Below the pieces are notes generated by a model that did not search any database, was not told the origin of the DNA, and worked only from the letters and a program-made list of their open reading frames with translations. A DNA stretch of 64,000 nucleotides from a bacterium (GTDB taxonomy: Bacteria > Bacillota > Bacilli > Lactobacillales > Streptococcaceae). Below are positions 54,173-64,000 of the stretch, one piece after another. How positions within the stretch are numbered: position 1 is the stretch's first letter; each line of letters begins with the position of its first letter. Location of the stretch: NCBI GenBank assembly GCA_905221455.1, contig CAJNDF010000006.1:1-64000 (forward strand). The letters are read 5' to 3'. The position numbers were made by a program, and so were the translations under genes.

Positions 54173-55027
54173 CTAGTCTACCTTATATTCTAGCTTTATA
54201 GCCTCCAAGAAATCTTTCACATCCTCTACATACCCATGCTTTTCTATTAAGCTTGCTAATAGTTCCAGATTGTGCCCCTGATAGTTGTCTTCTCTTCGCA
54301 GTTCGTCATACATTTCGATAAAGGGAAGCCCCTTGGATTTGGCCAATTCCAACTCCGCTTCATAGTCATAAGCGACTTTACGAAATAGGATATTTACCAA
54401 TTCCCCATCTTCAACTTCTATCACGACATACTGGGCACGGTGATTTTTTAACGCCTCCCAGTTAAAATAGGGCATGCCAATCGACCCTGGATTGATGATT
54501 TGTTGCCCTTGACTGCCATAACGAAGCAACTGCTTGTGAACATGACCATATACTGCCACGTCAACTTCATCATCTAGCAGTTGGTCAAATTTCTCTGTAT
54601 CATTCTCAACTAGCAAGTCACTACCATAGTTCTTATTTGGCAAATTATGAGATATAGAAAAGCGCAATCCGTCAATTTCTTTCTTTTCCAGCAAAGGCAA
54701 ACTTCGTAGCCAGGCAATCGTTGCAGGATCCATTCGCTCCATCAAAAACTGAGTCATGCGCATTGACTGGATTTCCTGTGGGTCTTCTAAGCCATATTGC
54801 CCATCTAAAGTCTCAAGGACACAATCATCCCAATTGCCTCGAACACTAGCTGTGATAGGAAGGCCCTTTAGCAGGGCGACCAAGTCATTTGCGCCTGGAC
54901 CAGGAAGAAAAATATCTCCCAGAAGCCAGTATTCACTGACTCCTTGATTTTTAGCATCTGCAATCACTGCTTCTAAAGCCGTCGCATTTCCATGAATATC
55001 TGATAAAATTGCGATTTTATGGTTCAT
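54173..55027 (-). CDS. Metallophosphoesterase (YfcE/MJ0936-like)
   Basis: 284 residues, calcineurin-like. [13 protein letters not shown] and GDIFLPG-type metal-binding start, VRGNWDD, and YGHVHKQ. Possibly a phosphodiesterase or phosphatase. The start overlaps uvrC by 11 nt, so it is coupled to it. ORF ends before an intergenic stretch of about 160 bp to the nitroreductase pseudogene. Confidence 0.9.
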   Translation of the reverse strand: MNHKIAILSDIHGNATALEAVIADAKNQGVSEYWLLGDIFLPGPGANDLVALLKGLPITASVRGNWDDCVLETLDGQYGLEDPQEIQSMRMTQFLMERMDPATIAWLRSLPLLEKKEIDGLRFSISHNLPNKNYGSDLLVENDTEKFDQLLDDEVDVAVYGHVHKQLLRYGSQGQQIINPGSIGMPYFNWEALKNHRAQYVVIEVEDGELVNILFRKVAYDYEAELELAKSKGLPFIEMYDELRREDNYQGHNLELLASLIEKHGYVEDVKDFLEAIKLEYKVD

Positions 55028-56864
55028 TGTGGTTTCCTTCCGTTTGGTAATCTACTCTTTCTTCTGCCACTTGAAGCAAAGCTTCTGCCTCCTGCGGGTT
55101 CAACTTCCTCTGCACAGCCTCTGCAACTGCTCTTGGTACCCCAACTTCGACAATATCATCCACACTGGCTTCCTTGATTTTGGTCAGAGACTTGAAATGC
55201 TTCATAAGATTCTGCTTGCGTTTAGGTCCTAGACCCTCAATCCCATCCAATTGTGATGAAAAGGAGTTTTTGGAGCGCAGTTGGCGATGGAAAGTGATGG
55301 CAAAGCGGTGCACCTCATCCTGAATGCGTTGGAGGAGGAAAAATTCCTGAGAATTGCGAGACAACTCCACCACCTCAAGCGGATCTCCAAAGAGCAATTC
55401 ATGGGTTTGGTGCTTGTCATTCTTTTGCAGACCTGCAATTGGGATATCCAAGCCCAGCTCCTCTTGGATGACTTGCTTAGCGATATTGACTTGCCCTTGT
55501 CCTCCATCAATCACAATCAAATCTGGCGGAGTCAAACCTTCTCGTTGTACTCGACCATAGCGCCTGCGAATGACTTCTCTCATACTGGCATAGTCGTCTG
55601 GTCCAACGACAGTCTTGATTTTATACTTACGGTAATCCTTCTTACTGGGTTTGCCGTTGACAAAGACCACCATAGCTGAAACCGGACTAGTTCCCATGAT
55701 ATTGGAGTTATCGAAGGACTCGATGCGAACTGGAGTCGGAATTTGGAGCAGACGTCCTAGATTTTCAATAGCTCCTTGTGTCTTTTCGACAGATTTCTCC
55801 AGCAGGTTGAATTTCTGCTCTAGGCTGACTCGAGCATTCTTTATAGCCAAATTGACCAGTTGCTTTTTCTCTCCACGCTGGGGTTTGAGAATTTTGGAAT
55901 CCACCAAGGCCTTGACGGCTTCTTCGTCAATATCCTGCGGAATCAGTACCTCATTGGGAACTAGATGAGATTTTTCTTGATAGAATTGTCCCACATAGGT
56001 TAGAAAGTCCTCATCCGGATCATTGTAATAGGGGAAAAGATTGACATCGCGCTCAATGAGTTTTCCCTGACGAACAAAGAAAACCTGAACACACATCCAG
56101 CCCTTGTCCACATAGTAGCCAAAAACATCGCGATTTTGGAGATCCTTGGCCATGACCCGTTGCTTGGTTCGAAGTGTTCCAATAGCCTGAATCAGGTCAC
56201 GGTATTCCGCCGCACGTTCAAATTCCATAGTCTGGGCTGCCGCTACCATTTTTCCCTTAAGCTCATCGATGATTTTGTCATCCTGCCCTTTCAGAAAATC
56301 AGAGACCTCCTGAGACATGGACTTGAAATATGCCTCATCTTTCTTACAGACGGTGTGGGCCATGCATTGACCGATATGGTAGTAAAAACAGACCTTAGAG
56401 GGCGGATTGGTACACTTGCGAAAAGGGAAAATCCGATCCAGCAGTCGCTTGATTTCATTGGCTGCCCCCACATCTGGATAAGGTCCAAAATAGAGACCTC
56501 CGTCCTTCTTGACCTGTCGGGTAATAATCAAACGAGGATAGCGTTCATTGGTGATTTTGATGAAGGGATAGGACTTATCGTCCTTGAGCATAATATTGTA
56601 TTTAGGCTTATTTTCCTTGATTAGATTGATTTCTAGGAGAAGTGCCTCAATATTGGACTCCGTAACGATAAATTCAAAATCCACAATTTCAGACACCAAG
56701 GCCTCTGTCTTGGTATCATGACTTCCACGGAAATAGGACCTCACGCGGTTACGCAGATTTTTAGCCTTTCCTACATAGATAATGGTGCCGTTTTTATCCT
56801 TGTGAATATAGCAACCAGGGCTGGTCGGCAAGAGCTCTAGTTTTGATTTAATCAAGTTGTTCAT
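55017..56864 (-). CDS. uvrC: Excinuclease ABC subunit C
   Basis: 615 residues, nucleotide excision repair nuclease. GIY-YIG nuclease at the N-terminus ([17 protein letters not shown]), UVR domain around residues 200-240, RNase H-like 5' nuclease domain with IDGGQGQ, and two helix-hairpin-helix motifs at the end ([16 protein letters not shown]). Length is normal. Confidence 0.96.
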   Translation of the reverse strand: MNNLIKSKLELLPTSPGCYIHKDKNGTIIYVGKAKNLRNRVRSYFRGSHDTKTEALVSEIVDFEFIVTESNIEALLLEINLIKENKPKYNIMLKDDKSYPFIKITNERYPRLIITRQVKKDGGLYFGPYPDVGAANEIKRLLDRIFPFRKCTNPPSKVCFYYHIGQCMAHTVCKKDEAYFKSMSQEVSDFLKGQDDKIIDELKGKMVAAAQTMEFERAAEYRDLIQAIGTLRTKQRVMAKDLQNRDVFGYYVDKGWMCVQVFFVRQGKLIERDVNLFPYYNDPDEDFLTYVGQFYQEKSHLVPNEVLIPQDIDEEAVKALVDSKILKPQRGEKKQLVNLAIKNARVSLEQKFNLLEKSVEKTQGAIENLGRLLQIPTPVRIESFDNSNIMGTSPVSAMVVFVNGKPSKKDYRKYKIKTVVGPDDYASMREVIRRRYGRVQREGLTPPDLIVIDGGQGQVNIAKQVIQEELGLDIPIAGLQKNDKHQTHELLFGDPLEVVELSRNSQEFFLLQRIQDEVHRFAITFHRQLRSKNSFSSQLDGIEGLGPKRKQNLMKHFKSLTKIKEASVDDIVEVGVPRAVAEAVQRKLNPQEAEALLQVAEERVDYQTEGNHNEP

Positions 56865-56902
56865 AGTTCCATTATAGCAAAAAAGTAGGGAAAGATAGTC
56901 CC

Positions 56903-57604
56903 CTACTCATTGCTCTCATATAATTTTCGAAGGTTTGCAACATCCTCTTCCTGAATACCATAAAAGGAACCTGCCGGTTGCATCACAGACTTCTCATCTG
57001 TATGGCCCAAGCCAATCGCATGCCCCAACTCATGTTCTACTGTATGGACAATGCGCTCATAAGAATAACCATAGTCTGGATTGGACAGATAATAATGATT
57101 CAACCGCACCGTGACAGACAAGAATTGACCCGTCAAGAGATTGGTCTGACTTTCCGCCTCTCCTGCCACAGGAGTGTTTCCGTTGTTCATCTCAGTAGCC
57201 ATAATATCTGCCTTGCTGGCCTCAGTCACGAGCTCAAAATTAAAAGCACCCGTTTGATTCCAATTCTGGATTGCTTCTACATAAGCCTCTTGAAAGCGTG
57301 AATCCATCTGCGGATCTAGGTAAATACGAGCTGAAGCCTGCGGCCACCTTCCTTCAGAGTGTTGATGGCTATCTGTCTGGTTCAACTTAGGCAGTTGCCC
57401 TGTTTTTCCCCATTGGTCGATACTTTGTTGACCAATCTTTACCGACCGCTCTGCTTGCTTTAGCGCTTCTTGAAAATCCCCATTCAGATACCAGAGAAGA
57501 CCGAAAGCAAGCGCACATAAGAGCACAACTATCCAAACCAGGCGCCAAAACAAACGCCACACAAAAGAAAAGAAAGCCCCTATCAAACAAAAAAGCCAGC
57601 GCAT
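56903..57604 (-). CDS. Membrane-anchored matrixin-like zinc metalloprotease
   Basis: 233 residues. One long N-terminal hydrophobic helix (about residues 1-40 with many Trp), then an extracellular domain with [11 protein letters not shown], the metzincin zinc site, followed by the Met-turn SVMQPA. Substrate unknown. ATG at 57604 follows AAGGTGGAG. Located between murN and uvrC, transcribed alike. Confidence 0.85.
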   Translation of the reverse strand: MRWLFCLIGAFFSFVWRLFWRLVWIVVLLCALAFGLLWYLNGDFQEALKQAERSVKIGQQSIDQWGKTGQLPKLNQTDSHQHSEGRWPQASARIYLDPQMDSRFQEAYVEAIQNWNQTGAFNFELVTEASKADIMATEMNNGNTPVAGEAESQTNLLTGQFLSVTVRLNHYYLSNPDYGYSYERIVHTVEHELGHAIGLGHTDEKSVMQPAGSFYGIQEEDVANLRKLYESNE

Positions 57605-57682
57605 GTCTCTCCACCTTTCTAGCAAATAAAGTCTATTTTACTAAAACAAGCTGAAAGAAAACTAAATACTGACTTTTTCATC

Positions 57683-58915
57683 TTAACGTCCTACTATTTT
57701 TTTGAATAACTGAATAGCTTTGTATTTTAAAGGCGATGGATGGTAACGGAAAGTACCTGCTTTGCGTACAATATAGCCATTAAAATTCTGTTTAAAACGC
57801 AAAACACCATCACTTCCATCAAAAATCCCTTGAATCCCTAGGAAGTTGTATTTAGGTATTCCACGTTTTATACTTTCCAACATAATATATTTTTGAAGCA
57901 GTGCAGGGGCATAGAACTTATTAAATTCAGTGTAGGAACCACTAAAGAGGTAAGTCGTTTCCTGAGGCATATAAACAAATAAACTCCCAGCTAAAACAAT
58001 ATCTTCTTCCCCATATTTTTCAATCAAGTCTCGCGCTTCTGCTTTTCGAACTTCAAACGTTTCAAATTGACTAGAATATTCTCTCAGTTGATTTTGTTTT
58101 TTCTCAGAATGAGGATTTTTACTCAAATCAAGTCGCAACTTGTCCAAGATTTCTTCTAGTTTACTTTGTTCACCTTGCAATTTGCTCATATAGTCCGAAA
58201 AATTCAAGCTTGCTATGAGAAACTCCGCTTGTTCTCCAAATGAATCATAAAAGTGCTCATAATATTCTAAACTTTTATCACTATATTCTCTACGCTCAGA
58301 GGTTTCTTTTGTTATATTCTTAAAAATCGATAGTTCTTCACGTTTTAACTTTTTCAACCGAATGCCAAACGTTTCAGCCTTTTTCACCAAAGGTTTCCCT
58401 TTTTTACTAAAACTTTTAAGCAAATTCTTTTCAGTTAATTCAGTCAAATCTTTATAGTATAACCAATCTGGTTCTCCACCTGGATAACCTCTTGTCAATC
58501 CATCAAATTGATAACCTAAATCAGTCAAATCTTGAATAATACTTTTTTTCTCAGTATCTATTGGATTACCTTCACCATCAAAAGTTTGATAAGTTTCATA
58601 AGGTTTTACAAGCAACTCTAATACACCATTTTGCTTGGCATATTCTTTTAACTCCGCATAAAAAACTGGAAGAGCCTCTTGTTGGGTATAAATCGGCCCC
58701 GAATTGATCTCCATATGTAGGCCACCCAGCATGGGCAAGCTATAAACCAGAGCTGCAACTTGAATTTCTCCTTCTTGTTTCAAAGCAAGATAAACAATTC
58801 GAGCCCCTCTTTTTTCTAACAAGTCCCCCATTTGAACAGATTGCATAAAGGAACGAGAAGAAACCTGATCAGAATAAGCCTGAAACTCTTCTTTCGTGAG
58901 TGTAATTAGTGCCAT
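57683..58915 (-). CDS. murN: MurN, second aminoacyl ligase for branched peptidoglycan
   Basis: 410 residues, FemABX family (peptidyl aminoacyltransferase). It adds the second residue, Ala in pneumococci, to the lipid II dipeptide branch using aminoacyl-tRNA. The two GNAT-like domains are split by a coiled-coil insertion (about residues 235-300). Starts 4 bp after the murM stop. Confidence 0.92.
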   Translation of the reverse strand: MALITLTKEEFQAYSDQVSSRSFMQSVQMGDLLEKRGARIVYLALKQEGEIQVAALVYSLPMLGGLHMEINSGPIYTQQEALPVFYAELKEYAKQNGVLELLVKPYETYQTFDGEGNPIDTEKKSIIQDLTDLGYQFDGLTRGYPGGEPDWLYYKDLTELTEKNLLKSFSKKGKPLVKKAETFGIRLKKLKREELSIFKNITKETSERREYSDKSLEYYEHFYDSFGEQAEFLIASLNFSDYMSKLQGEQSKLEEILDKLRLDLSKNPHSEKKQNQLREYSSQFETFEVRKAEARDLIEKYGEEDIVLAGSLFVYMPQETTYLFSGSYTEFNKFYAPALLQKYIMLESIKRGIPKYNFLGIQGIFDGSDGVLRFKQNFNGYIVRKAGTFRYHPSPLKYKAIQLFKKIVGR

Positions 58916-58919
58916 ATAC

Positions 58920-60140
58920 TTACTTTCTATGTTTTTTTCTTAATGTTTTACGGCAATCAAGAGCAAGTCTTAACAGAGGATAGAGAGGATGGGTAGGCAT
59001 TGTAAATTCACCCAAGTATTCTTCAATCGTTGGATTAAAATTAGCTTTAAAACGATAGAGTCCACCATCTAAAGCATTCTCGACGCCTCCTAAATTTTGC
59101 CATAAAATGCCACGTTCAAAGGAATATCGAGCTGTCTCATACCAAGTCAAAATAGGAGCTTTATAACGTCTAAAATCTTCATCCATTCCTGCGTATAGAT
59201 TGACAGAAGTTTGTCCGAATTCTAAAGTCAAGGTAGCTGCTAAGGGAACTCTTGCTTGACCTGCATCCATATATTCCTGCAGGAAAGTCAATTCCTCTAA
59301 CAAACGTTCTTTTTCCTTCTTCTGCGCTTCTACTTTTGAAGTTCGAGTCGACTCAGTAAACGTCTCTTCCAAGACTCTGTTTTTCGCTAACTGTTCTTCT
59401 AATTCTTGCGAACGTTTAGAGACATCCAAGGTTGCCAACGTGATGTAGGCCTTGTCCTTAAAATTATCTAACAACTTTTTATAATAGGCTTCATTCCTCA
59501 AATGAATCTCTTTCCGCTTCTCGGTTTTTTTCATCAAAAAGGAAAAGGACTCCAATAATTCAGTTCCACCAAATTGAATCTCTACACCCTTATTCCGTGC
59601 TGTTCGAATAGCCTGTTTTGTTGACTTAGAAAGTTTAGCTTCTTCAAAATTTTCCTTGTATATTTTCGCCTGAATACGAGGCTGAATGGTGTCCCCCATT
59701 TCCTCCGTTTTTCCTGACCACCTTACTCCCATTTGTTGCAAACTATCAATAATAGCCAGATTTTCAGGATATTCTGTCTTTTCCTGATTGATTAAACTTT
59801 GAGACAGGCAAATACTTGGATCAAAAGTCACAAAAATCGCTCTCCTGCTACGAGCATAAGACTTAATGGACTGAATGACAAAACTCAAGAGTTCCGTATC
59901 CCCATAATCCAATATAGGTCCTCTTGGGATGTAAAACATTTTATAGCCTAGCGGAAGACTTCTAATCAAAATACTAGCTGTCGCCAATAATTTTTCTTCC
60001 CTGTAGACACCAAACTTCTCATGTTCCCAATCAGACTTAACTTCCTCCCAAGCACTACTTTGTAATACATTGGCTAATTCATGGTCTTTGACAAACTGAT
60101 CATATTCTAATGTGGGAATGCCAATTTGATAACGGTACAT
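58920..60140 (-). CDS. murM: MurM, first aminoacyl ligase for branched peptidoglycan
   Basis: 406 residues, FemABX family. Adds Ser or Ala to the stem-peptide lysine of lipid II from aminoacyl-tRNA; in pneumococci mosaic murM alleles are needed for high-level beta-lactam resistance. It has the same coiled-coil insertion (about 245-300) and an end with YRFKANFNPTIEEYLGEF typical of Fem proteins. Allele class cannot be judged from one sequence. Confidence 0.92.
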   Translation of the reverse strand: MYRYQIGIPTLEYDQFVKDHELANVLQSSAWEEVKSDWEHEKFGVYREEKLLATASILIRSLPLGYKMFYIPRGPILDYGDTELLSFVIQSIKSYARSRRAIFVTFDPSICLSQSLINQEKTEYPENLAIIDSLQQMGVRWSGKTEEMGDTIQPRIQAKIYKENFEEAKLSKSTKQAIRTARNKGVEIQFGGTELLESFSFLMKKTEKRKEIHLRNEAYYKKLLDNFKDKAYITLATLDVSKRSQELEEQLAKNRVLEETFTESTRTSKVEAQKKEKERLLEELTFLQEYMDAGQARVPLAATLTLEFGQTSVNLYAGMDEDFRRYKAPILTWYETARYSFERGILWQNLGGVENALDGGLYRFKANFNPTIEEYLGEFTMPTHPLYPLLRLALDCRKTLRKKHRK

Positions 60141-60248
60141 TTCCTACTCTCTTTCCTCCAGTATCTTATTACTATTCTACTACTTTCGTTTGAAAAGTCT
60201 AGTGAAAACATATTTTATTTTAGTTCTCCCCCTATGCTGAAGTTCAAA

Positions 60249-61028
60249 CTAAGTCAATCTCTCTTCTAATTTGAAATCAATTGGTAGGGTTGCTAAGAAC
60301 CGTTCCAATTGTTTTTCCCAGTAGTACCACTCGTGAGTGCCATCGCTATGACTATATACCACATCAAATCCCAGTTTTTTGAGATTTTTCACTGTGAGAT
60401 TATTGGCCTCGTACAAGAAATCCTGCTCGCCACACCAAGCCCAGAGCTTGGTCTTTTTATCCGATTTTTTAGCCAAACTTTCAAGAGAATAAGGGCTGGC
60501 TGTCCAATCCTTAATCTCCCCAAACACACCTCTCCAATAAGCTGGTGTTCCCAAATTTTGGCTTTCAGGAGAAAAATCTTGAAAGCTAAGGGCGCCTGAA
60601 AAACTAGCTGCGTGAGAAAAACGATTTGTTGCAAGAGCCAATTTGAAACAGCCATAGCCTCCCATAGAAAGACCAGCGATAAAGGTCTTTTCACGCTTAC
60701 TAGTCATATTAGGGAAGAAACGTTTCAGAACCTGTGGCAATTCCTCTGCTAGAGCTGTGTAATAGTCAAAACCATACTGGGTATCGGTATACCAACCATT
60801 GCTGGTATTGGGCATGACGACGATAAGATTAGTTCCACGAAGCAAACGTTCTACATTGGTCCGCTTGAGCCAGCTATTATGATTACCAGACATCCCGTGC
60901 AAGAGGTACAAGACGGGAATATCTTTACACTCTGGATTTTCCACTCGATTGGCATCAGGGTAGAGGACATTCACCCCCCACTCCATATCCAAAACTTGTG
61001 AGTAATACTCAATTTTCATTACTGCCAT
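60249..61028 (-). CDS. estA: Tributyrin-type esterase (EstA)
   Basis: 259-residue alpha/beta hydrolase of the esterase D/EstA family. Oxyanion and early motif [14 protein letters not shown], nucleophile elbow GLSMGGYG, and the C-terminal [11 protein letters not shown]is. Hydrolyses short-chain esters. I use the ATG at 61028 (GAGG at 8 nt). It follows rnjB, separated by a terminator. Confidence 0.93.
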   Translation of the reverse strand: MAVMKIEYYSQVLDMEWGVNVLYPDANRVENPECKDIPVLYLLHGMSGNHNSWLKRTNVERLLRGTNLIVVMPNTSNGWYTDTQYGFDYYTALAEELPQVLKRFFPNMTSKREKTFIAGLSMGGYGCFKLALATNRFSHAASFSGALSFQDFSPESQNLGTPAYWRGVFGEIKDWTASPYSLESLAKKSDKKTKLWAWCGEQDFLYEANNLTVKNLKKLGFDVVYSHSDGTHEWYYWEKQLERFLATLPIDFKLEERLT

Positions 61029-61053
61029 AATTTTTTCCTCTATTTTCCGATAA

Positions 61054-61076
61054 GAAAAAGCCGAAATTCGACTTTC
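61054..61076 (-). terminator. Terminator of rnjB
   Basis: AAAGTCGA/TCGGCTTT stem (minus strand) and T run, before estA. Confidence 0.75.
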
Positions 61077-61095
61077 TCTCTATTTATTTCAACGA

Positions 61096-62757
61096 TTATT
61101 TTGCTTCCATGACTACTGGTAAAATAGCTGGACGACGCTTGGTTTGATCAAAGAGGTACTTGGTCAGATTATCACGAACCTTCCCTTTAAGATCTGCCCA
61201 GTCAAAGTCATCTCCTTGAAGATAGTCTTCTACCGTCTGGTTAATCAATTCTGAACTTTCACGGAGAATATCGCGGCTCTTCTTGAGATAAACGAATCCA
61301 CGCGTGTGAACACGAGCCTTGGCCACAATTTTCTTCTCACGACGGTTCACTGTGATTGCTACGATGAAAATGCCATCCTCTGACAAGACCTTACGGTCAC
61401 GAAGGACTACATTTCCAACATCACCAATGGCATTTCCGTCAATCAAGACATCGCCTGCCGAAACTGCCCCAGCTGGGACAAAGTCCCCATTCTCATAAGC
61501 CATGCTGGTTCCCTTTTTAGGGATGAAAATGCGTTCTGGCAACATACCTACTGCCATAGCAGCCTTAGCATGGGCATCCAACTCGCGGTATTCCCCTTGA
61601 ATTGGGAAGAGATACTTAGGCTGCAAGAGATTGATCATCAACTGCAAATCACGCGCATTTCCATGACCTGATACACGCAAGCTTTGAGTGATTAATTTGA
61701 CAACACCTCCAGCTTGGTAAATCATATTTTCCACACGCGCCATGACTGCTTCTTTGGCGATAGATGGAGTCGTTACGATATAGACTAAGTCACCGTCCTT
61801 GATTTCCACATAACGGTGGCGACCAATCGACATCTTACGAAGACCATTAATTGGCTCACCCATACGGCCCGTCTCAAGGATAATCAACTCATGGTCCTCA
61901 AAACGAGACATATCTTTCGGTTTAATCAACAGGCTCTCATTAGCTAGGGATAATTTTTTAAGGCGAATCGCAGTACGGACGATATTTTCAATATCGAATC
62001 CTGTCAAGACCACACGACGACCTGTTGCATCCGCAGCATCAAACACCTGCTGGATACGAGAGAGGTTGCTGGCTACTGCTGCAACAATGATACGACCATC
62101 CCAATCTGCAATGGTTTGAGTAATCTCGTCCCCAACTTCACTTTCACTAGCCACTTGGATATTGCTGTCTGCATTGGCTGAATCGCTAAGAAGCGCTAGA
62201 ACTCCGTCACGACCGATTTCTGCCAAACGAGCGAAGTCTGTCGCATAGGATTCACTAGCCGTCTGGTCAAATTTAAAGTCACCTGTATAAACGATGCTCC
62301 CTTCAGCTGTCTTCAAGACCACACCCAAACTTTCTGGGATAGAGTGGGTCGTACGGAAGAAGGACACCACAGTCCCTCCAAAATCAATCTCCGTATCCTC
62401 ATCGATGACATGGAAATCATTAAATTTCTTAACTGTGTCATTTCCTTTGACAAAGAGTTTTGCCAACTCAATAGTCAACTCAGACCCAAATACAGGGACC
62501 TTAGCTTCAGCCAAGAGATAAGGCAGAGCACCAATAGCATCCGCATGTCCGTGAGTCAAGAAGACCCCTGCGATACGGTCGCTATTTTCAAAAAGGTAGT
62601 CCATATTAGGAATAACCACATCCACCCCTAGTTGTTCATTTTCAGGGTATTTTAGACCTGCATCCAAAACGAAAATAGATCCATCGATTTCAGCGATATA
62701 CATATTTTTCCCGTTTTCACGTACACCACCAAGTGTTGTTAAACTGATATTACTCAT
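61096..62757 (-). CDS. rnjB: Ribonuclease J2
   Basis: 553 residues, beta-CASP metallo-beta-lactamase RNase. The zinc motif reads HGHADAIGAL, where RNase J1 has HGHEDHIGG; loss of these ligands marks the J2 paralogue, which is weak alone and acts with J1. TGDFKFDQT and ITQSLRVSGHGNARDL are also typical. Role: mRNA decay and maturation. Confidence 0.93.
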   Translation of the reverse strand: MSNISLTTLGGVRENGKNMYIAEIDGSIFVLDAGLKYPENEQLGVDVVIPNMDYLFENSDRIAGVFLTHGHADAIGALPYLLAEAKVPVFGSELTIELAKLFVKGNDTVKKFNDFHVIDEDTEIDFGGTVVSFFRTTHSIPESLGVVLKTAEGSIVYTGDFKFDQTASESYATDFARLAEIGRDGVLALLSDSANADSNIQVASESEVGDEITQTIADWDGRIIVAAVASNLSRIQQVFDAADATGRRVVLTGFDIENIVRTAIRLKKLSLANESLLIKPKDMSRFEDHELIILETGRMGEPINGLRKMSIGRHRYVEIKDGDLVYIVTTPSIAKEAVMARVENMIYQAGGVVKLITQSLRVSGHGNARDLQLMINLLQPKYLFPIQGEYRELDAHAKAAMAVGMLPERIFIPKKGTSMAYENGDFVPAGAVSAGDVLIDGNAIGDVGNVVLRDRKVLSEDGIFIVAITVNRREKKIVAKARVHTRGFVYLKKSRDILRESSELINQTVEDYLQGDDFDWADLKGKVRDNLTKYLFDQTKRRPAILPVVMEAK

Positions 62758-62830
62758 TTTTCCTCCGAAAGCTTAGTTTATCTTGATTATAGGGTTGCTT
62801 ACCCTCTTATTCTAAAAGCACTATTACTTT

Positions 62831-62947
62831 TATACTCTTCGAAAATCTCTTCAAACCACGTCAGCTTCCATCTGCAACCTCAAAGCAGTGCTTTGAGCAA
62901 CCTGCGGCTAGCTTCCTAGTCTGCTCCCTGATTTTCATTGAGTATTA
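62831..62947 (+). repeat. BOX element (boxA, remnant boxB, boxC)
   Basis: TATACTCTTCGAAAATCTC to GATTTTCATTGAGTATTA, between recJ and rnjB. Confidence 0.9.
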
Positions 62948-63011
62948 GCCGAATCTTTTTCTACCATTATACCATTTTTTTGATGATTTTCAAAATGAAG
63001 ATTTGTTTTCA

Positions 63012-63038
63012 AAAAAGAGCTGGTTGCCCAACTCTTTC
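63012..63038 (-). terminator. Terminator of recJ
   Basis: AAAGAGTTGG-GCAA-CCAGCTCTTT stem with T run on the minus strand. Confidence 0.85.
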
Positions 63039-63044
63039 CTACGT

Positions 63045-64000
63045 CTATTCTTTTTCCATCAAAAAGTCATAAATTTCTTGCACGGTACCCAGCGCCATCA
63101 TTTCTTGGTCTTTGACGGTTCGTTTGAGATTTTGGTAAATCTGACTTTCTCCTATCTCCCGCTTTGGTGCCTCTTTATTCACTGTCATGACACCATCTGT
63201 GATTGTCACAAAGCCTAATTCTTCAAACACTTGAATCATCTTGACCAACAAAATCTGTTGAATATTAAGATAAGCTGCCAAATCCTTCAGTTTATAGCGA
63301 ATATCAAACTCTGGAAACTGGTAAATGGTCTTGTACAATTTGGCAAACTGCTCTCTAGTCCCATAACCTGTCAGATAATAGGCCTTGTCAATGTCATTTT
63401 TGAAATAGACAGCAGAGAAATGCTGTTCCTGAAAAATGGTCTTTAGCAGGGTCATATCCTCAGGAATGGTTTTTACGACAACCGCTTCACTAGTCGCTAA
63501 ATCTGGCACTTCTCCAGCAAAATCCAAGACTGGAACCCCTTCTGGCAAGACTGCATTTTTCCCACGGATGTTAAAGAGTTGAACACCCTCCACACGCGCA
63601 TCCACCATCATCAACTGGAGGGCAGTTTGGCCATTCCATTGGTTGACAGACAATTTGACTGCCAACTCTAGATTCTTGGTTTGAGCAAATTCTGTTGCCC
63701 GCCTTCCTTGTCCGAAGGCCACCACTTCAAAACTAGCTTCACCCTTAGAAATTTTCAGCTTGAGATGGGCATTGCCTGCTCCCATAGTACGGGCACTTTC
63801 AACCTGAAAATCCTTGATATAAAAGACGGGTTTCTGGTTGTCCATTCCAAAGGGAGCTAAACGTTCAAAGTTCTTGACTGTTTCAAGACTCAAAGTCTCC
63901 AAATCCAGCTCTTCATCTAGATTTAACTTGTTCTTGCCTCCAGCATCTGCGCCTTTTTCACGGACATAATCTTCCAAGACCTGAGATAAATCTGAAAGTT
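63045..64000 (-). CDS. recJ: Single-strand-specific exonuclease RecJ, C-terminal part
   Basis: The frame is open to the right edge, so the 5' part (DHH nuclease domain) is missing. Present are the OB-fold domain, with NFERLAPFGMDNQKPVF at its start, and a long C-terminal domain of about 170 residues found in streptococcal RecJ (about 310 codons in total). Acts in recombination and mismatch/base repair. Ends in a terminator; the BOX and rnjB follow. Confidence 0.9.
   Translation of the reverse strand, partial: LSDLSQVLEDYVREKGADAGGKNKLNLDEELDLETLSLETVKNFERLAPFGMDNQKPVFYIKDFQVESARTMGAGNAHLKLKISKGEASFEVVAFGQGRRATEFAQTKNLELAVKLSVNQWNGQTALQLMMVDARVEGVQLFNIRGKNAVLPEGVPVLDFAGEVPDLATSEAVVVKTIPEDMTLLKTIFQEQHFSAVYFKNDIDKAYYLTGYGTREQFAKLYKTIYQFPEFDIRYKLKDLAAYLNIQQILLVKMIQVFEELGFVTITDGVMTVNKEAPKREIGESQIYQNLKRTVKDQEMMALGTVQEIYDFLMEKE

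Overview
The window comes from a Streptococcus of the mitis group (S. mitis, S. pseudopneumoniae, S. pneumoniae or a close relative). Evidence: seven BOX repeats of the pneumococcal type, a choline-binding GH25 lysozyme (LytC), the MurM/MurN branched-peptide ligases, and operon orders that match pneumococcal chromosomes. A CshA-like fibrillar adhesin of about 2,900 residues argues for a commensal mitis-group strain rather than a classical pneumococcus. This species call is inference. Nearly all genes lie on the minus strand.

Layout. 1-158: 5' end of a YSIRK surface-protein gene running off the left edge. 616-4008: ypmB-like, aspC, a VOC protein and asnS (listed upstream to downstream). 4308-9744: an MFS transporter, an FMN reductase, yaaA and an operon of a deformylase-like protein, a 531-residue membrane protein and a tiny membrane protein. 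9858-14045: a manganese module with a P-type exporter under a yybP-ykoY riboswitch, divergent from the CDF exporter mntE. 14082-19526: DUF1149, degV, dapB, cca and an ABC-F ATPase, with three tandem 112-bp stem-loop units in front of dapB. 19600-23707: cdaA-cdaR-glmM (c-di-AMP and cell-wall precursor) divergent from a ferredoxin/flavodoxin reductase. 23831-24209: an RNA-regulated toxin locus. 24230-29986: dfrA, a small membrane protein, clpX, engB, ridA, rapZ, yvcK, whiA. 30117-35603: dpr, lytC, tpiA, dnaD-like, metA, apt. 35818-44547: the giant adhesin. 45600-46812: rplK-rplA. 46935-54009: cell-wall L,D-carboxypeptidase, HIT protein, M42 peptidase, brnQ, rhodanese, UDG-like protein, pepV and a nitroreductase pseudogene. 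54173-64000: phosphoesterase, uvrC, metalloprotease, murM-murN, esterase, rnjB and the 3' part of recJ.

Main discovery candidate: between the flavoprotein reductase gene and whiA there is a convergent pair of small transcripts with the architecture of the Fst/par type I toxin-antitoxin systems. A hydrophobic toxin ORF reads right, a roughly 72-nt antisense RNA reads left, they share a bidirectional terminator, and a perfect 17-bp direct repeat makes the antitoxin complementary to the toxin start. A BOX element sits inside the toxin ORF and has replaced its charged tail. Removing the BOX restores a short Fst-like peptide ending in an acidic tail.

Other points: DHFR carries Leu100 and Phe135, changes known from trimethoprim-resistant pneumococci. 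A nitroreductase gene is broken by one amber codon. yaaA looks leaderless. Two L1-type autoregulatory motifs occur in the rplK-rplA transcript. A G10 homopolymer lies in the leader of the giant adhesin. The adhesin lies where two blocks that I recall as separate in S. pneumoniae are joined.
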